The notes under the pieces were generated by a model that saw only the letters and a program-made list of their open reading frames with translations, did no database searches and was not told where the DNA came from. A stretch of 64,000 nucleotides of DNA from Welwitschia mirabilis (Eukaryota; Gnetophyta; Gnetopsida; Welwitschiales), in contig JBOZIK010000001.1 of the NCBI GenBank assembly GCA_051453625.1, positions 58,852,186-58,916,185 on the forward strand. The letters run 5' to 3'. Positions within the stretch are counted from its first letter, which is position 1, and every line of letters begins with the position of its first letter. Shown one piece after another: positions 23,795-33,937 of the stretch. Both the position numbers and the translations under genes were made by a program.

Positions 23795-25199
23795 CTTTTA
23801 GGTACTTTTAAAAGTAGTGATTAAAGGACTTGTAAAGTTAAGAAAAGGTTGAGGGGAAGAAGAAGAAAGAGAGAAAAAAAGAAGAAGAAGAATGACAAAG
23901 AGAGGAGAATGAAGGAGGAAGTATGGTAGGAAAAAAGGATTTGAAGTGGGTTTGAAGAACTTAATGGAGGGCATCAATAACTTGAGAGCAAGATGAAAGA
24001 AATGGACAAACATGACCCTTGACTCATAGTAACTACCTTTTTAAAGAGTTTCCTTTGAAATGGATATCAAATCATATATTTAAAATATTTTTTTTTTGGG
24101 TTAAAACTTAAACCTTTGACCTGTTATTTAATACCACAACTATGCATAACATAGTCTATAGTATGACTTATGGTGAGGGAAGATGGTTTCAAGAAGGCTC
24201 AAGAGTTCCATATAGAATCAAGAGAAAGATAATCCACACTTTTCAGGCTAATAAAGTGTTTTATTTTTATTAACTTTAACTTGATATTTAGTAGAGTTCA
24301 AATTTTTAGCAACACAGAGGTGCCCTGTCCATGAGGGAATTTATGTTTTTTGCGCGCATTTTTACCTGATCTTCCTGACAGTTTACTTCCACAACCATGG
24401 AAGCCCAACAAAAGATTTCCCCTCTAAATTTCACATAATTGTTTATATTGGCTAGATTTGTAATTTTTCTATTAACAAGTAAAACCCAAACATCAACTCT
24501 ATTTTAGGGCCTAAGAAAATTTACCCTAAGAATTTCGAAATTGAGATACCTTAGGTATTTTTCAAAAATCTTAGTCTAAAATTAACAAATAAAGGTTGTA
24601 AAGACTTAAGACTTCTCAAAAAGGTTTAGTTTGATAGGTACAAGAGCATAAAGCAAATAAGACAAGTTTCTAAGTAAAACAACAATTGAAAAATAGAAAA
24701 TTTAAAGAAATCAACACAGATTTTACCAAAGAGAAAAGGTACAACAACAAGAATTTAGAAATAGCCACATTAATAAAAGAAGAGACCTAAACCCTATTTA
24801 AATCTTGTAGCAAAAATGTAGATTCTTAAGTTTGAATCCTTCTTATTAATTCACAAAATTCAAGAGCTAAAGAAGTCTATTAAGAAAGAGAGAGGACTCA
24901 AGATTTACATTTTTAGAAAACGAATGGCTAATGAGGTATCACTTAAACAAGATCCCACTTAACTTTTCTCAACCCCCATCTTTTTCCACTTGGCCATTGG
25001 GAAAAAAATTCTAAAAATTTCATAAATTAAAAGAAAGCAACTAATAAATTAAATTAAAAGTTTTCCACTTAGCAATTTTCATAAGAAAATAGATTCACAT
25101 AGAAAATAGCTATAAGGTCATCTTCATTAACCTTAATTTTTTGCAATAATTTTAAGTAAATAAAACATTTTATTAGGCCTTCTAAGTATAAATGTGACA
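23795..25199. other. Unassigned AT-rich sequence
   Basis: No domain, no LTR partner and no long ORF. A purine-rich GAA-type stretch lies at 23850-23905. I see nothing else to support a feature. Confidence 0.4.
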
Positions 25200-25920
25200 T
25201 TTATATTGTATTATCAAAACTAACTCTTGAGAACAATTATGTAGACATTTTAAGTTGAAGATTGACTTTATTAAAAGCATAAATGAGAGATTGTATAGAT
25301 AAATTACAAGATGGAAGAAAAACATCACTAAAAATACTTATAAATAATGTTAAACAACACCTATCTCTAAGTGCTATTATATCCTAATATCTATTAGCTA
25401 TAGATACAAGAATAAAGAAATAAAAACAAAACATTGCTTTTATAGGTAATGTAATGATACATCAAATCATAGGATAGCATTTTAGCTTGATCTCAATTTT
25501 TATTATGAGCATATAAAATACTTGATATAGTTCTTTCCTTTGTAAGTAATACTAGGGCCATGGAGACATTTTTCACTCTTTATAGAATACACTGGAGCTC
25601 TCCATCTTGGATAATTAACTCTTAGGCCCTCTTTGTTACTATTGCTAGTTCTTCCTTCTTGCTAAAGATCCTTTTCCTCCTTTCCTTTTTTCCTTCTACT
25701 CTTGTCTTCTCCTCTTTTCCCTAGTTATTCCTCTTCTTACTTCTTCAAAGTAGCTGCATGAGAGTAGTGGTCTTGTTTTTTAGCTATCCTGTTGCCTTTC
25801 CTGCACCTCTCTATCAAGTGGCATTCTCTTATCTATCTAAGATATTATGATGTATAAAGTGTTATATATACAAACGTAATATGTATTATTAACTACCAAC
25901 TACTTAAAATATCTATTAAC

Positions 25921-26773
25921 TACCAACCTAGGTACATCCACACACAGAGGATAGCTTCTATCACACCTCCAAATATTATTGACCTACAAGAAATAGTGGT
26001 TTTCTAGCTAGCCAATAATGTTAAATTCAACAAGTACCTAAAAGTAGAATAACCAATGCACACCCCTATAATGGTTGCCTTATGAAGTTGATATTTTAAG
26101 AAGTGGACTCTATAGTAGTGTTCAACAATAAGATAGTCCACAATGAAATAACAACCAAAATGCAATACAACAACAAGCCTAAATATGCTTTGATGAAGAC
26201 TAAAGATCCTCAAAGTTGTTGTTACTATCATGAGTGAGGAAGATGATTTTAATGAAGATCCAAATCCAAGAGATAAAACAATGCTAGCTTCTTGATATTG
26301 AATTGTTTGATTTTTTCATGAGAGGTTCCCTTTACTCATGCTTTCAAGATCTGTAAGTTTGATTGATTCAATGAAGTGGTAAAAGTTCTTTGATTCTTGA
26401 TGTCAATGCTTTACAACGATGACGAAGATCTAGTTGTTTGAGCTTGAAAGGTAGACATTTGAATCTATAACTACTGTGCAATAGATAGCTAATGTTTATG
26501 CTTCAGGCGTGTAACTTCTACCTATTCTAGCTTAGTGCATTCAAGATGCCTTCACTTTTTCAAATATCTTCACTTAAGACATCTTCAACTTCTTAGACAT
26601 ATTTAATCAATTGTTTTTCCAATTTAGCATCTAATCCTTTTTATGAAATATTGCCTTTAAAGATCCATTATGATCTAGTGCCTTTTAAGTCCTGATTTAC
26701 CTATAACAACCTATCTACATAAAGACAAAAAAATATTTGATAATTAGAATCATCAAAACCAGATTTTCCAACA
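25921..26773 (-). repeat. Copia-2 left (3') LTR, truncated
   Basis: It matches the right LTR from about 32001 on; the outer 120 bases or so are gone. The inner end …TTTTCCAACA corresponds to TGTTGGAAAA at the start of the minus-strand LTR. Confidence 0.8.
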
Positions 26774-26791
26774 ATCTTCCCCCTTTTTATG
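26774..26791 (-). promoter_or_regulatory. Polypurine tract (copia-2)
   Basis: The minus strand reads ATAAAAAGGGGGAAGAT directly before the LTR start TGTTGG. This is the usual position and make-up of a copia plus-strand primer site. Confidence 0.85.
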
Positions 26792-27519
26792 ATGTTTAAA
26801 GCTTGGTAAATCTATTTAGTACAATCTCAACTAATCAACTGAAATTAGACATTTTATTATAGTGAAATGCACATTAACTACTAGTTGCAATAATCATGAT
26901 ATGTGCCAATTAAAATCAAAAAAATCACTTAGATGTATACATTACTTAAAGGACCAGAATTCCAAACCACTTAAGATATTTTGCAAAAAGCATAATAATA
27001 GATGATAAATGAATGTATTTGTCATTCACCTATGTATACAAAGAGTAAATCACATAAACATTTGATAATCAATATACTAGTGATAATGTGCCATTTTCAA
27101 AGCATGAAGTTCAATTGTGTACCAATCAGGAAATCATAACTAATGAAATTTGTGTTAACAACATGTGAAAATATTTATATCACTAAAATAGTCAAATTAG
27201 TATATATGCAAAAGTATGCCAACAAAAGCATATGATAAGAATGATGAGTGTGTTAAATACAATACATAAAATAACAAGCATTATATTAAAAGAAAGTATT
27301 TAATAACATGAATGTGTCCCAAAATGGTAAGGAGGGATTATCAGTACAACTGATGACACTCTTAGATCCAATCCAAGATCTCATAATCAAGAGCTTCAAT
27401 CTCAATAAAGTGTCCTTAACCTGGAAGCTAAAGTATCCAACTAATTTGCCATTGATTTTCCATATACTTCTTCCCCTTTTTAGACATCAACAAAAAGATT
27501 TAATCACTAAGATCTGAAT
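26792..27519. other. 3' untranslated part of copia-2
   Basis: Lies between the env-like ORF and the polypurine tract. No coding signal was recognised on either strand. Confidence 0.5.
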
Positions 27520-29221
27520 TACTTGTGTAGTTCTTCATCACTATCATCACAGTCATGGGTGGTAGAGGTGAGCTATGTGTATGATGTTGATGAAGTGGGT
27601 GGTGATATGTACCTCTTCCTAGAGGAGTACTGTGATGTCTCACCAAAGGCCCTCAAAGTCCTGTCTCCTCATACGTTGATATATTTAAGAAGTGATAAAA
27701 TTCCTAAAGAAGCTAGCAATGGTAGTTTTTATAAAGGTGGATGGAAGATGAATGAATGAGATTAGTTTAACATGAATGGGCTCTATATGCAAAGGTGGAG
27801 GTGATGGTGAATAAACTGGAGGTGGAGAAGGTGAATATGATGGTGAAGAGGGTCTAACTGGTAATGGTAGCTATGTAGATTAACAAAATGAAATCTTCTG
27901 ATGAGGACAATGAGAGATAAGTAGTGGTGCATCTAAGCTCTTAGACTCTATATCATGCAATGCTGATCTCTACTAAGAAGGACCTGAATCTTGCCGCTCC
28001 CCCTGCACATGTGCTTTTATGGTAGTTTGGTACTTCCCCTAAGCCTATGTCTCATGTCTAAAAAATTCCTTCAAAGACTTGTTATTTGCTACTTAGCCTG
28101 AGTCATATCCTATGCAAATGGAGCTAATGGTCTTACTTCTTCCTCTACATCTAACTCCTCCTCTGAGTCTGACCATGTGAAAGTCCTCATGGATTTCCAA
28201 ATCTCTGCTGGTGTTTCTCCTTCGCTTGCTATAGATCTATGTTTCTTTAGCCTTAGAAGGTTTCTTTCAATCTTCCTAACCACTTTTGCAATACCCTTCA
28301 ATTCCTTCTTCATGGTGGAAGTCCTATGAGTAGCAGTGGAAGATGAATGCTGCATCTATGGTGTCTTGCTTCTTATTCCCTCACCTAATGTCATAGGTGC
28401 TTTTCATTTCTCACTAAATTCTACCAATGGTTTCTTTTGCCGAATAAGGTTTATCTATGAAACTAAGATGTCTACACGACTAAGGATCAGGCTAATAAGA
28501 CATGAATAACCCAAAGTATACCCTTTATGAAATAAAGAAATAATTTCTATACATAATACAAAACCCAAATCTATCTAAAAACCTATGAGTAAGAAATATA
28601 CAATGACGGTCTGCATGGGTTTGTAATAGTTGTAATTTCCTCCTCTAATAAACATGTTATAGAAAATTACTAAACCAAGAAAAGAGGCATCAGGTGTCAT
28701 ATCCTTTCTTTTAATGTCCTTTACAAAGTTCATTCTACTATGCCTGAGCAAAACATTGCTCATTTAATGCCAAGACAAATTAATAATTCTAAAACTATAA
28801 ATCTCTCTAGATGAGTTATTATAAAACCAAGGAACATTGGTATCATCTATACCAAGCACAAAATTAATAAAACTTAAAACAATATGAAAATTAGTACCTC
28901 CGAGCTATGTCTGAAATGCACCAGTTTTGTCATCAATTTCATGTATGTTTGCATAAAATTCTCTTACCACTAGATCAGAAATAGGCTGAACAATTTAAAT
29001 AAGCATCTTCCAACCAAACTAAATAAAGTAGCTCATGATCTGATCTCTGCATCTCTTTTGAAAACCAAATGTTCTTTTTATAATTACAGAGTTTATTGAC
29101 CATGCCCTGAATATCCTTTCATTTTCCTCATGATAAAATTGAGGTTTATATTGAGATCTAGTTCATTATGTAACTTGTTATTTACCTCTAGAAGTTCCTA
29201 CTAGCTTTCTTCTTACCATAT
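27520..29221 (-). pseudogene. Env-like 'putative plant transposon protein' (copia-2)
   Basis: Starts MVRRKLVGTSRGK at 29221. Readable blocks are YHEENERIFRAWSINSVIIK, then QPISDLVVREFYANIHEID (near 28960), with the LVreFYan motif typical of the plant transposon/env-like domain, FHIVLSFINFVLGIDDTNV, and NFVKDIKRKDMTPDASFLGL (near 28700). A Lys/Arg-rich coiled segment and an acidic tract follow (28110-28355, SDSEEELDVEEE). A Pro-rich tail has SPSPPPVYSPSPPP near 27790-27850, and an acidic end DCDDSDEELHK lies near 27520-27560. It has several stops and frame changes. In SIRE-like elements this ORF follows pol; its function is unproven. Here it follows gag almost directly. Confidence 0.65.
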
Positions 29222-29459
29222 TTATGAAATAAAACCAGAAACTGATAAAAGATTAACCGAAATACAAGAAACTATGGAAAAATATGCACCTATTCAAGAA
29301 AATGTGCTATTCTTGCTTGTTGTTGAGATGTCTCATAGATCTAAGAGATCTAGCCAAAGAAATTTGAGAAAAATGAAGTTTCAAAAATCACCTGAGAGTA
29401 ACATGTATTGAGAGGAGACTTGAAAATGAGATTTGGTGGTCTTCTTGGCTATTAAAAAG

Positions 29460-29770
29460 GGTCAAAACCCTAATTTTTATACATTTTTTATTTTTATCAT
29501 AGTATAATCAAGACGTCTATGAATTTCAAGACATCTAAAATGCAAAAAGTAGACATCCACAGATTTTAAGATGTCTACTATTAAAACTTTTTTAATACAT
29601 TTTCCTACTTTCATGATATCTATAAAAATCAAGATGTCTAATTTAAACAATTAAAATAACATACTTATCCTTCCAAAACATCTTTAAAGATCAAGACGTC
29701 TATACATTTCAAGACATCTTTACTAGAGACATTGACAAAATTGAAGATGTCTGCAATGGAATTTCTAGAT
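29460..29770. repeat. Repeated AGACGTCT/AGATGTCT motifs between gag and env-like ORF
   Basis: At least eight copies of AGAYGTCT or its reverse form. A longer phrase around CAAGACGTCTAT…TTTCAAGACATCT occurs twice, near 29506 and 29694, about 190 bases apart. Confidence 0.6.
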
Positions 29771-29932
29771 TTTTTAAAAAGAAATAACAACTATTGTAAC
29801 CATAGTAATAATACTTTGAGAGACTAAAACTTACATACACAATTTAACTTTGAATTACACAACTACATCTAATCATAATTTCAACTCATAAGATAAGTGT
29901 AATGGAGTTGAGATGTTAAGAATGTTATCTGT

Positions 29933-31828
29933 TTACTTACTTGATTGGGCAAGGCTCAATCTCGACCTGTATGAATTGATGTATCCTTTAGTGCCTTGAT
30001 ATTTTACAATCTTATTAATAGCTTGATCATTATTGCATTGTATTATAACATAATTATTGTTCCTTAATTGATCACATATGTGATAAGTGTGCTTCTTCTC
30101 TACTCTAAGATCTAATTTAGCTTTAGCTACCCAAACTTTCATTGGTCTATTTTGTATAAAATGATGTACCAATATACTATGCCTCTTAATATTGTTAGTG
30201 TAGTACCTGTATTTTAATTTTATTGGATATCTATATTGATAATGACCTTTACAATGATAATAATAATAAGTAATGTTATTTGTATATGATAGGTGCTCAT
30301 ACCTTAGCCTATAGTTCCACCTTTCAAATATAGGGGCTAAGGCGGTAGTTGTCACCTCATCATATCCCAATCCTCTCTTATCATTTGAACTCCTTCTTTT
30401 TCCAAGCATGATATTTAAAGTTTCTTTGCCTTGTGTAAATTTTTCAATAATTTTCTTTGAATCTGAAAGTTCTTGTCTTACATTCTCTAAAACACATGTT
30501 AGTCTACCAATTGCAGCTTTAAGTGCTGAGTTTTCAGTAGATAATTTACTCTAAGTATCCTTTTCCTATTCATATGCCTTTACACAAATATTAAGCAACC
30601 GTTTTCTCTTCACACATAACTTTTGCAAATTAATAACCTCTTTAGAAATTAAATCATATTTTTCTTGAATAGTCATGCTTATGTCATCCTTAGTATCTAA
30701 ATCATATCCATCTTTTGAATTATTGTTTTTGTCTTGAGTGTGAGCTATAGCCATGTAGGAAGGATGTATTTCCTCATTATCTAATGCTTCTTTTTCTGAA
30801 ACTTATCATCTTCATCCCATATAATAAAGAATGATTTCTTCTTTTTGGGCTTCTTCTTTTGTTCATCTTCCTATAATCTGTTAATATGTTCTCTTCCTCC
30901 ACATACCCAACATTCTATTTTGGAAACATTTAACAAAGAAGAATTATCATATGATTTACATTTACTCTTAGCTTTTGCTTGAAATCCGGATAATCTTTTG
31001 AGCTCATCTCTTCTGTTATGCTTATGTGAAAGTAGTCTTTTTACTTTTTGCATGATGAAGGCTAGTTCCTCATCTTCATCATCAAAATCATCTTCTTTAT
31101 GATCTTTTTTTGCCTTTCTTTTTGATTTGTGATTTCTGCTTTGGCTTACCTTAAGTGCAATGGGTTTCTCCTTTAACGCTCCATCTTATATGAGATTCAT
31201 TTCATATGTTGTAAGCGTACTTTGTAATTATTAAATCTTCATGGTGTTGAAATCTCTAGATTCTTTCATGGATATGGTCTTAGGCCTCTAATCAAAGGTT
31301 AATGATCTAACAACCTTCATATTACCTTTGCTTCCAGAAGATCATCTCTAATGTCATGTATTGCATTCACAATTTTTGCAACTCTGGTAACATACTCGCG
31401 AACTCTCTTTCCTTGGTTCATTTTCAAATTTTCAAATTGGTTTCTCCAAACTAAAAGCTTAGATTGTTTTACAACAGAAGTACCTTCATATATTCCAGTT
31501 AGAACATTCCAAATTTCTTGTGCCATTTTGCAACCTACTATTCTATTGAACTCTTCTATGAATAAAGTGAAATAAAGAGTATTTTTAGCTTTAGAGTCAT
31601 ACATGAATGCATCTTTTTCTTCATCTGTCTAGTCTTTAATTTTCTTGATTTAAGTAGTTATATTACTTGTAGCATTTGTAATGATCTTCGTAGGGTTTAT
31701 GTAACCTTCTTCTATGCTCTGTCATACCTAAACTCAAATGACTATAAGTACACTCGCATCCTCATCTTCTAATAGGCATAGTTTATCCCATTGAAGAGTA
31801 GAGATTTGACAGATGGCATCCCTTCCAT
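29933..31828 (-). pseudogene. Copia-2 gag (SIRE-like)
   Basis: Starts MEGMPSVKSLLFNGINYAY at 31828, the usual gag opening (…FxGxNYxxWKxRM, with the Trp codon now a stop, followed by KMRMRVYL). The core gag domain is well kept at 31317-31604 (MAQEIWNVLTGIYEGTSVVK, then FENLKMNQGKRVREYVTRV). A zinc knuckle near 30890-30930 reads CWVCGGREHI with the last Cys lost. A coiled segment follows (30566-30754), and near 30350-30380 KRGLGYDE, a hallmark of SIRE-type gag C-termini. The order and spacing fit the family. Several frameshifts and stops are present. Confidence 0.8.
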
Positions 31829-31866
31829 AGTTCACACAAAGATTCTACTCATTTTCATGAGTACCT

Positions 31867-31878
31867 GCTCTGATACCA
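31867..31878 (-). promoter_or_regulatory. Primer-binding site, initiator-Met tRNA type (copia-2)
   Basis: The minus strand reads TGGTATCAGAGC, a perfect match to the plant initiator-Met PBS, just inside the right LTR. Confidence 0.9.
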
Positions 31879-31879
31879 C

Positions 31880-33729
31880 TTAATAATCTATTTGAACTCA
31901 GAGGAAAGGGGTGAATAAGTTCCACCAAATAATAAAATTTAAATCAAACAATAGAATGAAAATGCATAATGGAAGACCTTATCAAATAACATGGTTTCCC
32001 AACCTAGGTATGTTCATACATAGAGGGTAGTTTCTACTCACACCTCTAAATGTTCTTGACCTATAGGAAATAGTGGTTTTTTTAACCAATAATGTTACAT
32101 TTAACAAGTGACTAAAAGAACAATAACCAATGCACACCCCTACAACGATTACCTTACAAAGTATTTATATTTCAAGAAATGAACTCTACAGTAGTATTTA
32201 ACAATGATATAGTCTATAATGAAATAATCAAAATGCAATATAACAACAAGCCTAAATATGCTTTTATGAAAACTTAAGATTCTTGAAGTTGTTATTACTG
32301 TCATGAGTATAAATGAGAAAGATGATTTTAATGAAGGTCCAAATCCAAAAGATGAAACAATGCTAGATTCTTGCTACTGAATGTTTTGATTTCTACATAA
32401 GAGGTTCCCTCTACTTATGCTTTCAAGATTTGTAAGTTTGATTGATTTAATAAAGTGGCAAAAGTTATTTTTTGATTCTTGACCTCCATACTTTATAATG
32501 ATAAGGAAGTTCTAGCTGTTTGAGCTTGGAAGGTAGCCATTTGAATCTATAAATACCATGCAATGAATAGGTAATGTCTATGCTTCAGGTACATAACTTC
32601 GTTTTCAATTGACGTGAAGTTTANNNNNNNNNNNNNNNNNNNNNNNNNNNNNNNNNNNNNNNNNNNNNNNNNNNNNNNNNNNNNNNNNNNNNNNNNNNNN
32701 NNNNNNNNNNNNNNNNNNNNNNNNNNNNNNNNNNNNNNNNNNNNNNNNNNNNNNNNNNNNNNNNNNNNNNNNNNNNNNNNNNNNNNNNNNNNNNNNNNNN
32801 NNNNNNNNNNNNNNNNNNNNNNNNNNNNNNNNNNNNNNNNNNNNNNNNNNNNNNNNNNNNNNNNNNNNNNNNNNNNNNNNNNNNNNNNNNNNNNNNNNNN
32901 NNNNNNNNNNNNNNNNNNNNNNNNNNNNNNNNNNNNNNNNNNNNNNNNNNNNNNNNNNNNNNNNNNNNNNNNNNNNNNNNNNNNNNNNNNNNNNNNNNNN
33001 NNNNNNNNNNNNNNNNNNNNNNNNNNNNNNNNNNNNNNNNNNNNNNNNNNNNNNNNNNNNNNNNNNNNNNNNNNNNNNNNNNNNNNNNNNNNNNNNNNNN
33101 NNNNNNNNNNNNNNNNNNNNNNNNNNNNNNNNNNNNNNNNNNNNNNNNNNNNNNNNNNNNNNNNNNNNNNNNNNNNNNNNNNNNNNNNNNNNNNNNNNNN
33201 NNNNNNNNNNNNNNNNNNNNNNNNNNNNNNNNNNNNNNNNNNNNNNNNNNNNNNNNNNNNNNNNNNNNNNNNNNNNNNNNNNNNNNNNNNNNNNNNNNNN
33301 NNNNNNNNNNNNNNNNNNNNNNNNNNNNNNNNNNNNNNNNNNNNNNNNNNNNNNNNNNNNNNNNNNNNNNNNNNNNNNNNNNNNNNNNNNNNNNNNNNNN
33401 NNNNNNNNNNNNNNNNNNNNNNNNNNNNNNNNNNNCTAAAACATAAGATATTAGTTAAAAATGAATTAACTCTATTACCTGATCTAGCTCAGTATATTTG
33501 AGATGTCTTCACTTTTTTAGACATCTTCACTTAAGATGTCTTCAATTTCTTAGACATATTCAATCAATTAATTTTCTAGTTTAGCATCTGATCCTTTTTG
33601 TGAGATATTACCTTTGAAGATCCATTATGATATAGTACCTTTCAAGGTCTGATTTACTTATAATAACCCATTCACATAAAGACATAAAATATTTGACAAG
33701 TGGAATCATCAAAACTAGATTTTCCAATA
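31880..33729 (-). repeat. Copia-2 right (5') LTR with internal insertion and assembly gap
   Basis: It matches the left LTR at 32001-32600 and 33485-33729. The stretch 32601-33484, including 812 Ns (32624-33435), has no counterpart in the left LTR, so something is inserted here. A perfect inverted repeat, AGACATCTT and AAGATGTCT around a 5-base loop, lies at 33519-33541. Confidence 0.75.
32624..33435. other. Assembly gap, 812 N
   Basis: Lies in the inserted part of the copia-2 right LTR. Smaller gaps: 10734-10808, 16851-16860, 47471-47570, 51360-51369, 51903-52002. Confidence 1.
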
Positions 33730-33937
33730 GGTACATAACATTTTAGCTTATCAGTTTCCTCAAACTCAAGCTTTCATTAGTTCCTTAACAAATACCATAT
33801 ACAAAATGTTTTACTTCTTTACTCTCTTTTAAAAAATAGATGATTGATCTTTAGGAGATTCTTATTTTTTTGACTATTTACTAATTAAATTATTTTTTTT
33901 CCTATTTGAAATCATCTATTAGTTTGCTTTGTTCTTC

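Larger units (their letters stand above)
25921..33729 (-). mobile_element. Copia-2: SIRE-like Ty1/copia, gag and env-like kept, pol missing
   Basis: Direct repeats (25921-26773 and 31880-33729) flank an interior with an initiator-Met PBS beside the right LTR and a polypurine tract beside the left, so it runs on the minus strand. The gag (31828-29933) is followed within about 0.7 kb by an env-like ORF (29221-27520). I find no protease, integrase, RT or RNase H motif between or around them. It sits inside X1: copy 1 of X1 is continuous at this point. The left LTR lacks its first 120 or so bases together with about 70 bases of host sequence, so no target duplication can be read. Confidence 0.8.

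Noticed and set aside
27308-27759. Two plus-strand ORFs as a host gene
   Set aside because: They overlap the minus-strand Pro-rich and acidic tail of the env-like ORF and have no motif of their own.
31867-31878. tRNA gene, from the match to a tRNA 3' end (also at 15001, 45921, 48316, 56191)
   Set aside because: Only the 12-18 bases of a primer-binding site are present, always next to an LTR; no cloverleaf follows.
32614-33501. Long open frame of 295 codons
   Set aside because: It is made almost wholly of assembly-gap Ns; no real codons support it.
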